64,000 nucleotides of DNA from Phialophora verrucosa (lineage: Eukaryota > Ascomycota > Eurotiomycetes > Chaetothyriales > Herpotrichiellaceae): assembly GCA_002099365.1 (NCBI GenBank), contig MSED01000009.1:1426001-1490000 (forward strand), written 5' to 3'. The position numbers were made by a program, and so were the translations under genes. This document shows positions 10,100 through 21,098 of the stretch, piece after piece. Within the stretch, counting starts at the first letter, position 1, and each line of letters starts with the position of its first letter. The notes under the pieces were generated by a model. That model did no database searches. It was not told the origin of the DNA and saw only the letters and a list, made by a program, of their open reading frames with translations.

Positions 10100-11786
10100 T
10101 CAATGTGCGCATCCATTACTTAGCTTCGTCTTGTCCTGGCCCTTCGAGCTTGAAGCCAACACCTCCTCGGTCGTCCTGACAATAATGTCAAACGCGGACC
10201 GGATATACTTCTCCTCCCCCAACGGGTTCCCACTGACAACACGGATAAAGGACTTTCCTGCCGTACTGCTGCACGTAATGAAGATTTCACCCCTCTCATT
10301 GATCAAATCCCCGATCTGCTTTGTCACGTTGTTGGCATCTTGTTCCGTTTGTTGCGTTGCCGCCTCCTGGGGCACAAAATCCGGGTCTGTCTTTGCTGTG
10401 CTAGTCTGCGCGGGCAGGGCAGATGGCTTGACTCGGAAGCAGGTCAGGGCGAACCTTGGCTGTGCGACCATTTCAAACAGGTCACTCCTTTCACGGACAA
10501 GGTCAGCGAAGATTTCACCTCTCTTGATGCTGTTCCTGATGTGTTCTCTCATGCCCTCGAGGCCGTAACTTCTCACGACGAACCAGATCTTCAACGCCCG
10601 GAACCGTCTCCCAAGCGGGATCTGCCAGTCCCGATAATCCGTGACAAGTCCACTGTCCGAATGCTTATTCGTGTAATAAGCCGCGGAGATGGACAGCGCC
10701 CTGGTCAGGTGGTTTCGGTTCTGGACGAACAGACATGATGCGTCGAAGTTGACGAGCAGCCACTTGTGCATGTTCATGTTGAAGGAGTCGGCCATGGCCA
10801 TTAATGGTGAGTACGTCGAGGAATATTCCGGGCAGACGAGGGCGGCGCCGGCGTATGCTGCGTCGACGTGGACCCAGACATCTGGGTGGGCCTTGAGTAT
10901 TGGTGCCAAGCTGGCGAAGTCGTCGACCGCACAGGTTGACGTTGTCCCAAGGGTGAGTGTGATGTAGTAGGGTTCTAGTCCATCAGCTTTGCACTGTTCC
11001 AAGGCAGCCTCGAGCTCCGCCGCTTGCAAAGACAGCTCGTTTTCCAACCTCGTCGGGATAGAGCGGTACCGCGTCCCCGCGATCAAGGCACCCTTCTGCG
11101 TCGACGAGTGTGTCTGGTCCGTCGCCAACGAAACCAACCGACACCTCAACTGGTCCATCCGGTCCTCTCTCTCTTTGGAACCTGGCTTTAGTCCTTCTGC
11201 ATCACACTTACTGTGCAGATACCTCTCGCGCGCGGCGACCATGCAAGTAACGATGGCTTCGGAGGCACTGCCTTGAATGGTCCCGCCTCCACCACTCGCA
11301 CCAGTACTCAGAAACTCCTTGGGCAAGTCAAACGCCTGGGCCAACCAGTCCATGACCACAGTCTCCAATTCAGTACAAGCGGGGCTGCACAGCCAATTGA
11401 AGGCCGGGGCGGTGAATGCGGCCGAGTACATCTCACCCAGCATGGAGGGATACGTCACACCGGCCGGGAAGAACGCCATGAAATTGGGAGACTGCCAGTG
11501 CGTGATGCCGGGAATGATCTTCGACGCGATGTCGGGTTGGATCTCGGTCCATGGCTGCGGCTTCTCAGGCGCAGAGGTGGGCAGCTGGGGGGCCAGGAAG
11601 CCGGGTTTTATGCTGGGCAGGACGGGGTAGCTGGGAAGATTTTGGTTATATGCAATTACTTCGCGAAGCGTCAGTGTCTTTCGCTTGTGTGAAGCAAAGG
11701 GGGGGGGGGCCGCGCGGGCATGAAGGATGCGACATACTCTCTTCTATGACCGCGTGGGCGGCCGTTCTAAACTGGTCGGCGTCCAT
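10100..11786 (-). CDS. Pyridoxal-phosphate aromatic-L-amino-acid decarboxylase
   Basis: Group II PLP decarboxylase (PF00282) that removes CO2 from aromatic amino acids such as tryptophan or tyrosine. Which one cannot be told from sequence. Two exons, 11786-11738 and 11658-10100, give 535 residues. Exon 1 encodes MDADQFRTAAHAVIEE and joins in phase to IIAYNQNLPS, the family's conserved N-terminal helix. The HWQSPNFMAFFP segment contacts substrate. The ALIAGTRYRSIPT region is where this family has its DQAHSS/cofactor-stacking histidine (here DQTHSST just before it). HVDAAYAG supplies the PLP-ring aspartate, and NMHKWLLVNFD carries the Schiff-base lysine, Lys315. A Gln/Glu-rich insertion at about residues 430-455 precedes the C-terminal domain. 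Intron 1 contains an 11-base C tract on the coding strand. Likely cytosolic. Confidence 0.9.
11699..11709. repeat. G11 homopolymer inside decarboxylase intron 1
   Basis: Eleven consecutive G on the plus strand, so a C tract in the transcript, within the 79-nt intron 11659-11737. It is a likely site of length variation and sequencing error but should not affect the protein. Confidence 0.8.
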
Positions 11787-12587
11787 ATCTAAATTTTTGG
11801 GCTTGGTGTAAAATTTCTGGGTAGATTGAAGTTTCCGAAGGGTGACCTGCTCTGCTTGTGAGACTCCTCACGGCCGGTATTTGTACGAATAACGGATTTC
11901 CCAACGACCGTCTAGTTGGTCCTCGACGTCTTCTAGAACACCGAAGAACAACGCCACGTCTATGCACGCCCTTGTCATAGACTGAAGTTTCAGGTCAGAT
12001 TATGGTGTTGATGGCTTTTCGAAGGCGGAATTCAGGCGCAGGACGGCAAAGAGACGGAAATGATTGGCGGAATTGCGGAGCCTCGCCATCACTTGCCCGG
12101 TCTGGAGGGGGTTCTCAGGCCTTTTGTTTGCTGCATGCGTTGACTCAGCGTGCAACTACAGTGCAAAGTACCTAAGGTACCGACTGACTTAGCTATAGCT
12201 ACGCTCGTACCATTAGAGAGATACCTAGAAGGCGCTCTGTGCGCCGCCTCGCTCGCTTCCGACCGCTTCCGCTACTGCTTGGCTTGGGCCTACCGTGTGA
12301 CAAGACGAGTGACTGGTATGCCATGAAACCTGTCGCCCGATGTGTATGCGATATCCTGTTCTGGAACGGTGGACTCTCGTAGATGAGATCGCTCGTTCCC
12401 CGATCTTGCATGGTACACGGTGGTAGGCGAGGTATCGGCGCTTCGTGTACCCTGCCGAACATTGTCTGCACCCAGCTATACGCACCTCCGTGTTCGGACT
12501 GCACAGTTCGTAGCTCTTTGTCCATAATAAGGGCGAGACTCCGGATTGGAAGACTCTTATGGCGGGATGTCGGTACGACTCATTTGC
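11787..12587. other. Intergenic, no gene seen
   Basis: 800 bp between the decarboxylase start and the 3' end of the enoyl reductase. Short frames on both strands have no recognisable content. Confidence 0.5.
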
Positions 12588-13820
12588 TCATGGCTCCTCA
12601 AACACAAAAACGCCCTTTCCGGGTCTAAATCCACCCAGTGTGCCTTGTACAGCTGCCTTCAAGATGTCAACTTCGGTTTTCCATTCCCACTTGCATTCTT
12701 GCACCGGTATGTCCTTGAAACGGCCTTCTCTCGTGAGTCGAAGGACATCTTCCACGGTCTGTTTCTTCTGGTCCGGATGCCGGTCGCTCCACTTACTCAC
12801 CCAGAAGCCGTTGAAATTGATCTCCTTGAATATCAACAGCGAGGCCGGTAATATGACGGGCTGCTTGCTCATCGCGCCGTACGTCACCATGGTTGCCCCA
12901 GGGCTCAAGAACTTTGCCAGTGCTGTGGCCGGTTTCCCACCCACGCAGTTCAATCCTACTCTGACTGGCTCTCGTCCACCGTTCGTCCACTCTTTAATTT
13001 GGTCTCTGATTTCTCGCCCTTGAAGCTCTTCTTCCGTGATGACCTTGGTTGCACCTATATCGTACAGATCCTGGCGAAGCTTCTGCTCTTCCTCCTTGTT
13101 CTCCCGACCTCGAATAACATTGATGCTTTTGAAGCCCCATTCCTTACCGAGCTGGATGGCAGCCCTTCCAACTCCGCTGTTGGCCCCGTTCTGGATGAAC
13201 CATTCGTCCCCGCGAAAGCTCCATTTCGCAGAATCGAGGAGCATGCGGTATGCGGTACACGGGTTCACAGACACAGTACCGACTTGGAGCGCGGTCAGAC
13301 CCTCCTTGTTATCAATCTTTATAAGCTTGCTTTCATCGATCGCCATATGTGTCCGCCATGTACCCATCCCTGTGCTCTTCATAATGACCCAGTCGCCCTT
13401 ACTTAAGCTTTTTACTCCAGAGCCCACGCTTATCACTTCGGCAGCGCCTTCATTTCCAGCGACGGCAGAGGGTTCGGAAGTCCCTAGAGCTGTGTTCATT
13501 TCTGGTTTTGCTGGGTAAACCCCTTGAATCTGGTTTACGTCGGCCGGGTTGATGGGTGCGACGAGCATGCGGAGGACAACGTTGGTTCCGGTCGCGGGCG
13601 AAATCGAGTGGCCGTGTAGTGACAGGACATCTTGCGGCTCTCCATACTTGGAGTAGACGAGCGCTTTCGACTGCGTGTAGCCATAGCTGCTTATCCCTCG
13701 CCTTTGGCGGTACGCGACCCTGAGGGAGTGCTCGCAGTCGCGACATATAAGCCGGCCTGGCGAGAATATGCCTCGCCAGGCCAAGGGCACGGACTTTTGG
13801 GCACTGCGATGTACGGCCAT
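12588..13820 (-). CDS. ETR1: Mitochondrial trans-2-enoyl-ACP/CoA reductase (MECR/Etr1)
   Basis: NADPH-dependent reduction of trans-2-enoyl thioesters, the last step of each cycle of mitochondrial type II fatty acid synthesis, which feeds lipoic acid production. Single exon, 410 residues, normal for fungal Etr1. The first 50 residues are rich in Arg/Ser/Ala with almost no acidic residues, as expected for a mitochondrial presequence. The medium-chain dehydrogenase fold follows: the GroES-like part with VAPINPADVNQIQGVYP and GNEGAAEVISVGSGV, then the Rossmann part with WFIQNGANSGVGRAAIQL. The catalytic tyrosine of this family lies in the INPADVNQIQGVYP strand. GLNCVGG and GFWVSKW are also characteristic. 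No zinc-binding residues are seen, as expected. The start gives a typical presequence length. Confidence is high. Confidence 0.93.
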   Translation of the reverse strand: MAVHRSAQKSVPLAWRGIFSPGRLICRDCEHSLRVAYRQRRGISSYGYTQSKALVYSKYGEPQDVLSLHGHSISPATGTNVVLRMLVAPINPADVNQIQGVYPAKPEMNTALGTSEPSAVAGNEGAAEVISVGSGVKSLSKGDWVIMKSTGMGTWRTHMAIDESKLIKIDNKEGLTALQVGTVSVNPCTAYRMLLDSAKWSFRGDEWFIQNGANSGVGRAAIQLGKEWGFKSINVIRGRENKEEEQKLRQDLYDIGATKVITEEELQGREIRDQIKEWTNGGREPVRVGLNCVGGKPATALAKFLSPGATMVTYGAMSKQPVILPASLLIFKEINFNGFWVSKWSDRHPDQKKQTVEDVLRLTREGRFKDIPVQECKWEWKTEVDILKAAVQGTLGGFRPGKGVFVFEEP

Positions 13821-15318
13821 GGTAGGGCTTCGAATTTACAGTAATGGGCAAGAAGAAAGATTCACAGCAGCATTAATATCACAATTACAAGCTGTTGCAG
13901 GAAGCTTGCAATGATGCAAAGCTGCCTTCTCCGCATTGGCGGAAATTACATCCAGCATCACCTATTACGGAGGAAATCTACAGGCTCCTCACCCCGAGAT
14001 TCGGAATAAGGTGATGCCGCCCTGTACTCACTCTTGCCTCACCTGGTGTGATATACGAACTATTACTGAGGTGACGGAAGGACGGTACTCGTAGATATGG
14101 AGTTAGAGTACGAGTCATCTTTTGATGCCACCGGCAGGTAGTTGCTAGGGATGGTTATTTGCCGTATAAAGTCAACTAAACATGCTCAATGTAGGCGCTA
14201 GACGCTTCTCCTGAGAGCTTTGATGTCCTTTACGCACTTCGACATGTCCCTTTCTTCTACTCCGCCTCATCATCGCGTACTCTTGGACCCCCGACACCGT
14301 GATTTGTTGTCGGGCAGGAAAACGGAGGACCCAAGTCCGTTTTCTGTCATGGACGTATATGAAAAGTGCGCCACTCCCTTCTACATGCTGTGGCTAAGAT
14401 ATCCGGTGTTTCGCGAGCCTCAGAGGTCGGTTTCAGGCATGTCGAAGCGTTGTTCACAGAGAATAAGCGGAGGTTGAGATCCTCCTGGCACTCAGAGACA
14501 GTCTGACTGTTTCTCTGAGAGTTCCTAGCAGATGCCACGTGGAGGTAGGAGTTCGTCCTCCGCCTTGAGGACCTTTGCTGTCCCACGCACTCAGACCCGT
14601 GACGGACGTCGTGGGACTATGCCTTAGGGCGTCCCACCTGAGAACGCGTCCCAGTATACAACCATTCGAACAATGGAATTTTGTTCCCCGGCATCAAATC
14701 AAGCCCTCAGGGTTTCCCCGCATCCAGGCAACGTACTTTACCCAATCGAACGTCAATTTCTAGCCGCTAATATACCCGAGAACTAACAATCCCCAACACG
14801 GACGCGAAATCTTCGGAAATGTCGGGTTGCCGACACCAAGAACTTCGAGGTTTATGCCAACCTGTGCTCACGTCCGGCTGTCTCGGACCGGCTCAAAGCT
14901 CTTTTGGTCCCCGGACTGATTTTCTTGAGGAAGCAAAGGGAGCCTCCCTGCGGATCCAGCGAAATGTGGGACAAATTGGAAGTTTCCTGAGGACAAGGAC
15001 TTTGCAAGGACAGAGCAACCAATCGGTGAGCGATCTTCTAAAGAAAATGGTCGAGTGTGCACTTTTCTGGCGATCAGTCTCGTGGGGACAGTGAAGTGAG
15101 CAGGGATGGCGTTCTGGAAGAGGACAAGAGGCATGTGAGTTGTGGTGCCCCCGGATTTCAACTAGATACAAAACTAATGGGATGAGATGTGTTGATGTAT
15201 CGACAACCCAATGAACCTTTCAGCTGTCTGAGCACCGAGCCGCTCCAGGAGGTACATAAGGCATAGATATCTTGGTGAACAACGACCAGCAGTCACTGGG
15301 CTCTCACCACAGCATCAA
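13821..15318. other. Intergenic, no gene seen
   Basis: 1.5 kb between two divergently transcribed genes, Etr1 and the P450. Several short frames occur but none is led by a recognisable domain, and stops are dense. A transcribed non-coding element cannot be excluded. Confidence 0.45.
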
Positions 15319-16863
15319 ATGGCTTTATTACTGCGTCTAGGCATTATCCTTGCGGTGTTCGCCTTGGCATGGCGGTTGCATACTCGCTCCAGGTCGACCA
15401 AACGTCTTCCACCAGGGCCGCCTCCGCTACCGATCATAGGTAACCTACATCAAGCCCCAGCCAAAGATCCATGGAGAACGTACGCCGAATGGACAAAGCA
15501 GTACGGTCCCATCTACAAACTGCAGTACGGCACCAGCACTATCATTATGCTTGGTACATACGAAGCTGCGCACGACCTGCTCGACAAGCGAAGTGGTATC
15601 TACAGCTCGAGACCTCGACTAGTCATGGGCCACGAATGCGTAAGTAAGGGATTACGAACTCTACTCATGCCGTACGGCGAGCAATGGCGGCGTCACCAGC
15701 GTCTGCAGGCCTCTTACCTGAACATCCGAATCTCACAGAGTTACACTCCACTTCAGGACATCGAAAGCAAGCAGCTCATCTTTGAGCTGCTTAACCCAGC
15801 TGTCGACTTCTCCGAACGAATGCACCGCTACTCGTCCAGCCTGATTTTTGCCTTGGCGTACGGACAGCGGCTGCCCCGTGGCGATGAGCAGGAGGTGATC
15901 GCTATCGACAAGGTCATGGACAATTTCCTATATGCCGCCCGCGTTGGTACATGGATCGTGGACGCCATTCCCGCCCTCAATTACCTCCCTAAGTTACTTG
16001 CCCCATGGAAACGCTACGGTGATGAGCTACATGATTTCGAACAGAAACTCTCTGTGGGCAATTTGCGCAAAGCGTTACATACCAGGTCGTGGAACTGGGT
16101 GAAGCAGGTGTCGGGAATGAAGGAGTCGCGAGAGATGTCGGAGAAGGAACTTGCGTACGACGTGGGTATCATCTATGAAGCGGGCAGTGACACAACCACC
16201 ATGGCTCTTGAGGTCTTTGTGCTGGCCATGTTGCTATACCCCGAGGTTATGAAGAAGGCCCAGGCCGAGCTTGATACTACACTGACCTCCTACCCTTCCT
16301 TCGCCGACAAGGATCGTTTACCGTACATCGATGCAATCATCAAAGAGGTGCTCCGCTGGCGCCCGGTGTCAGCGGGTGGTATTCCCCACGCCGTTGTCCA
16401 GGACGATGAGTACCTCGGGTACCATATTCCTGCAGGGGCCACCATAATCGGCAACCACTGGTCTATCCACCTCGACGAGAACGTCTACAAGGACCCTCAG
16501 ACCTTCAACCCAGACAGGTGGATCGAACAACCCGACTTACCTCTTGCTCCGTTCGGGTTCGGCCGGCGCATCTGCACGGGACAGCATATCGCCAAAAATT
16601 CTTTGTTCATCAATATTGCACGAATGCTGTACACATTCAACATTTGCCATGCGTATGACGAGGTGAATGGACGGAGGATCAGGCACGATGTCGACCCATA
16701 TGCGTTCACACAGGGATTCAATTCGAGGCCGATGCCGTTCAAGGCCAGCTTTCAGGTCAGAGATGTGGGGAAGGCCGGTATTGCGAGGGCAGAGTGGGAG
16801 GCTGCCGAGAGAGATATCGACGTTATCCTTGGGGGGATCAAGAAAGGGCACGCTCAGAAGTGA
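15319..16863 (+). CDS. Cytochrome P450 monooxygenase
   Basis: Haem-thiolate monooxygenase of unknown substrate, endoplasmic-reticulum anchored. Single exon, 514 residues, a full-length microsomal P450. It starts with a hydrophobic anchor (LLLRLGIILAVFALAWRL) and the proline hinge LPPGPPPLP. The I-helix oxygen-activation motif is AGSDTTT from Ala288. The ExxR pair is Glu343/Arg346 in KEVLRWRP. The haem loop FGFGRRICTGQ places the cysteine ligand at Cys419. PDRW in the meander is also present. Overall it resembles the O-methylsterigmatocystin-oxidoreductase-like group (CYP64/CYP620 type), which includes many fungal catabolic and secondary-metabolism enzymes. No synthase backbone gene is nearby, so a biosynthetic role is unproven. 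The absence of introns is slightly unusual for a fungal P450. Confidence 0.93.
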   Translation: MALLLRLGIILAVFALAWRLHTRSRSTKRLPPGPPPLPIIGNLHQAPAKDPWRTYAEWTKQYGPIYKLQYGTSTIIMLGTYEAAHDLLDKRSGIYSSRPRLVMGHECVSKGLRTLLMPYGEQWRRHQRLQASYLNIRISQSYTPLQDIESKQLIFELLNPAVDFSERMHRYSSSLIFALAYGQRLPRGDEQEVIAIDKVMDNFLYAARVGTWIVDAIPALNYLPKLLAPWKRYGDELHDFEQKLSVGNLRKALHTRSWNWVKQVSGMKESREMSEKELAYDVGIIYEAGSDTTTMALEVFVLAMLLYPEVMKKAQAELDTTLTSYPSFADKDRLPYIDAIIKEVLRWRPVSAGGIPHAVVQDDEYLGYHIPAGATIIGNHWSIHLDENVYKDPQTFNPDRWIEQPDLPLAPFGFGRRICTGQHIAKNSLFINIARMLYTFNICHAYDEVNGRRIRHDVDPYAFTQGFNSRPMPFKASFQVRDVGKAGIARAEWEAAERDIDVILGGIKKGHAQK

Positions 16864-18103
16864 CCAAGTGGGTAGTGATCAACCAGGGCGGAAGCTTTGA
16901 GAACAATTACATTTGTGCTGTCTGGATGCAGGAGATTTGTGACCTTCATTGGCTCCCGTACAAAGTTAAAGGCAGCGGTTCATATATTGACGTGGTCTTA
17001 ACTGACAATCGGTGTATCAAAGATGTTCTCCAAAATCTTTGAAGATATTGCATTGGCAAGTGTTTCTTGCGGTGCGAAGGTTAGACAGCGAGGAACCATC
17101 CCAACGCGATGACGGGGAAGTCGACGGTAAGTTTCTGTTCCCTCTTTATCAAGCTAGGGCTTGCCTGTAGCGATGTAGAACCGAATAAAGTCTTTGACGG
17201 TCTTTTCCTCATCTTGTGTTGCCTGGAAACTGCTCGCAACTCATCCCCCTTCGGGACAAGGGTGACACCCGCGCCTCAGTCAACGTGACGAGCGACTCGC
17301 GACTTCCTCGACAGACCCCCACAACCCCTACCCTTAGGGAATGGTGCACCGGGCACGTGGGCGGACCGCACCTATCACCGGAGCCGGACGACACAAGCAC
17401 ATCGTAGTCCTAGTTACTACTCCGTATCAGCCTCTCAATTCTTTGCCGTCCTGGCTACCGCCGATGGCTTGACAATGAGCCCTCCTTGGCCTGAACCATT
17501 CCCTTCTACCTGTTTCCTCTCCAGTGACACTCGGTCCGTCGACACACCCTCTACCGAGCACTAGCAATAATGCTGGATGTCTCTCGTTAGCGAGCAGCCA
17601 CCCAAGTTCGGCCGCCCCAACCGCCCTCCAAGCCCAGCTTCAGCCTTATCTTGATTAGGTGACTAGGACTTCGCGTTCGCGTGGATGGTTCAACCGAGCC
17701 CACAAGGCGACCATGGCTCCACACGTCAGTCTTGCCATGATATTGCGGACATCTACTCGTAAACAGAGGTTGATGGTCCGTGGGTACATGACTCTCTCAG
17801 GGGTCAAACTGTGCTAGAACTTACATCTTTGGCACAGTACATATGCAGCCAAGTGCATCGCCCTTTGGAGAGCTCTTGGCCCAAAGGCGCCGCAATGGGG
17901 CAGGCATCAAGACATTCCAGATGCCTTTCGCCGCGTCAACCTCTTTTAAAGCAGAGGCGCCTTGATTCCATTGATACCATGAAACCTACATTGTACAGGA
18001 CAATTTCGAGCACGGGTTCTGGTGCTTCCCCTAAAGCCTGACACCTCTGTCAATCGTGTCTTCTGCCGGCAGCGAAGGACTTCGTCTTGATGTTGCTCCT
18101 CCA
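16864..18103. other. Intergenic, no gene seen
   Basis: 1.24 kb. A frame ending at 18041 could in principle supply an upstream exon for the DUF3433 gene, but no consensus donor joins it in phase. Otherwise nothing is seen. Confidence 0.4.
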
Positions 18104-20337
18104 ATGATTCCGCGAAAGCCGGTGCCGAGCCGAAATAACCACGTCCAGCCTGATGAACTGCAATGGCCATTGCAACCGCCGAATCACATGCCAGATATTC
18201 CAGTTACCGTGTCAGTGACACACGAGGGCAAGGTCGAGCAAGCGACCGCTACGGTGTCCGCTGCACCAGATGAAGCCAGGACTACGCCTCGCTCGGGTAG
18301 GTGACATGCCTCTCTAGCATGTGCACAGCAACTCAAGTCGTTTGTGTAACAGGCCGTTTCTGGCAACCGGTTGGAATGAAACCTTGGTACCAGGGATTCT
18401 TATTAATGGTGGTTCTGAGCGTCCTTGCCTGCAACGAGAAGTTCGGTCGGACCGCCTCCCTTTTCACCTACTCGCCTTACCGCGAAACTTATGGCGGGGA
18501 GCTGGAGCGGAACGATCCCACAGTCACGCAGAAATTCTGTTACCTATGTGAGTCGACCCTGCTGCGTGTTCGATCATGGATGCTCATGTGCTGTAGATTT
18601 GCCCGTGCTCGTCCCGACTCTGATGGGTCTTTTGTTCCTGATCATGGATGTCGACATCAAACGCTCAGAACCATTTGTGCGCCTCTCCCGGCCCGGAGGG
18701 GCACTTGCGGAAGAGTCCATCTGCATGGACTACGTCAATCAATTTCCCCCGGCTGTCATCTGGTCTTCTGTACGCCGAGGCCATCTGGCTGTCCTCTTCT
18801 CCACCTTGGCGACAATCCTTGTGGCCATGGTCTTGCCGATACTGTCCGCTTTCTATGTCGAACTGAAATTTCGACGCGTCTATTATCGAAACCTCACTGG
18901 CGTGTTGGACCCGGTCAGTTCACGTGTGGGAGTACACTCCCGACCGGCCGTAGTCACTGCTGTGACTGTCATCTTAGCCATTGTTGCCTCAATCTTGGCC
19001 GGCCTCATCTGGCGATCGGCCAAGATATGCACCGGCGTCCGCAATAACCCAACCACCCTGTTAGGTGTTTTGAAGCTTGCGAAAGAAAAGGCACTGCGTG
19101 AAGAATTCACAAACATGTCTGCTTTTGTTTCAGGACGGAAGCTCCATGAATTGCTGAAAGGTCGACGCTATCACATTCGTGTTTCCTCAAATCCAGCAGA
19201 GGAATCTATCCTGGTGGCCGACACGCCTGGTATCCCTTCCAAATCACATCTCCAGAACTGTCCAATTCCACAAAGGTTTGGCTGGGCGCGTTTTTGGGTG
19301 CCGAGGCAGCCGTTGGGGCTGCAGCCTTTGATTTTGAGCTTTCTAGGTGCCGTTCTCGTGACTTGGATAGTGGTTGTCGGTCGGATTTCTCACCTTATGT
19401 CCCTGGAAACGCGAAAGGCCATAAGCATGGGCCTAGTTGTCGTCGTCCGTGTTTTTCTCGATATGCTTGATAGAGGTGAGTTCAAGCTCTGTTATGATAT
19501 GTTCAGTCCAAAATGTTCCAGGACTGACATTACAAACGTCTAGAATCTCGCCAGCTTGAGCCTTTTCGTCCAGCCACTCGCTTCGGCCGGGACCACGCTC
19601 CGTCAAGTTGGTCTCGCATGCGGTGCGATCTGCAGTCGATGGTGCCGCTTCGAAGTACGATCCGTTTCCTGCAATGTAACAGCTTCTCACTGGCTACGTT
19701 CTCGGTGCTACCGTTCTGGGCCGACATCTTCGCGGTCGTCTACGCGAGCAATCCTCTGACATTCGGCAGAACTTCCGATCTTCATGCATCCTACGAGGCG
19801 GATGATTATGTGGCTGTTGCAGAATACTGGAATCACCAGGTTCCTCTGTGGCTGTTGGTATTTGCCATCATACTGACCATGGAGCTCTTCGGGATATGCG
19901 CTATCTGCTTCTGGACTCGCCGGGGCCCGATGCATTTCGCGTTACCGAGATTCCCCGAGACATTGGCGGACAAGATTTCCTACGTGCATTCCAGCGGCAC
20001 ACTCATCAACCTGGCAACCCATGTCTCGTTCCGAAAGTCCCCCGCCGAAAGATTGGAACAGTGTGGTCTGGGCTGGGTGGCGATTCCTGGCACCGAAGGT
20101 CCCGTGCCACCTGCTGATCATGAACTACGATTTGATGTGTGCTCCGCCTACGGCATCTTTATGGGCTATAACCCGCGTCTCGTCCGCGCCGTATCGGTAT
20201 TGGAGGAGTTGCAGCAGGAAGAAAAATGCCGGGACAACCCTTATTTACTCCTTCTGCACCAGCGCGGACGAGAAAAGTGTCTGCAAGGCCGCACACAGCG
20301 TGCGCTGCGCATGTTCACAAGAGTGTTCCAACAATGA
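18104..20337 (+). CDS. DUF3433 family multi-pass membrane protein
   Basis: Fungal membrane protein of unknown function carrying two DUF3433 modules. I model four exons: 18104-18296, 18353-18547, 18597-19475 and 19544-20337, giving 686 residues. The introns (GTAGGT, GTGAGT, GTGAGT donors) join in phase through conserved text. RFWQPVGMKPWYQGF opens the first membrane part. LPVLVPTLMGLLFLIMDVDIKRSEPFVRLSRPGGALAEE is the DUF3433 core. A second copy starts RQLEPFRPATRF. At least six strongly hydrophobic segments are visible. The N-terminus (to about residue 65) is polar and proline-rich, so probably cytosolic. The start is uncertain: the in-frame text continues upstream to a stop at 18032 without another ATG, so 18104 is the first ATG available unless a further exon exists. 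Confidence 0.8.
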
Positions 20338-21098
20338 CCGCTATTGGACGGTACTAGTCAGATATGTTTTTTCCAAGCGGGAGTTATGACGATACATATC
20401 ACTGAGCCATCACCACCACACAGTGTGGCTCCCAAAAACTCATGATTGTCTCAGCTAAATGGCTGCTTGAAGCTCGCTGATGAAGTGTGAGGTGAAGGAC
20501 CGACCATGTCGACCCCATATCCGCAAGCTCCCTGTCCTCAGGATTCAGCCTGCGACGCTATACAACGCTCGGACAGTGAGGGTGACACGGTACGGCCGTG
20601 CCCAACCCTCGGTCACCGACAGGACGACATCAGATGAAGGTTTCGGCCTCGTACAGATTTACGGTAAGGTCGATTTGTATTTCTTGCTAGCAAAGGATGA
20701 AACGCGGCAAGCCGGTCAGGGCGACGGTGGCTTGATGGTGAATGGAAGGAGGGAGGAGGGTGAGTCGCAAAGTGGGCGGGTATAGGAGCGGCGAGCGACA
20801 ACCCAACATCGAGATCGTCTCTGAAAGAAACACTACGGAACCAGCTCCAAATGGGACAGAGGTCATCAACCAACTTCGCAGAGCTAACAGCGTTTCAACT
20901 CTGAATGAAGGCGAGGTGGAAGCGAGGACAACGGTCTTGAAGCGTGGGAAATGAATTGATCCACTTTGATTTCTCTAATTAGTCGGTGCCACGCGACTGT
21001 GGAAATCACAGAATAGGTCAAGCGAAGCTGCTTCGAAATGAGCGACATGATTCCTCGAGCTTTCAGAAGGCCTCAGCATGCGGCTACCTTACTTCATC
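20338..21098. other. Intergenic, no gene seen
   Basis: 760 bp between the convergent 3' ends of the DUF3433 gene and the Zn2Cys6 regulator. Short frames only; nothing recognisable. Confidence 0.5.
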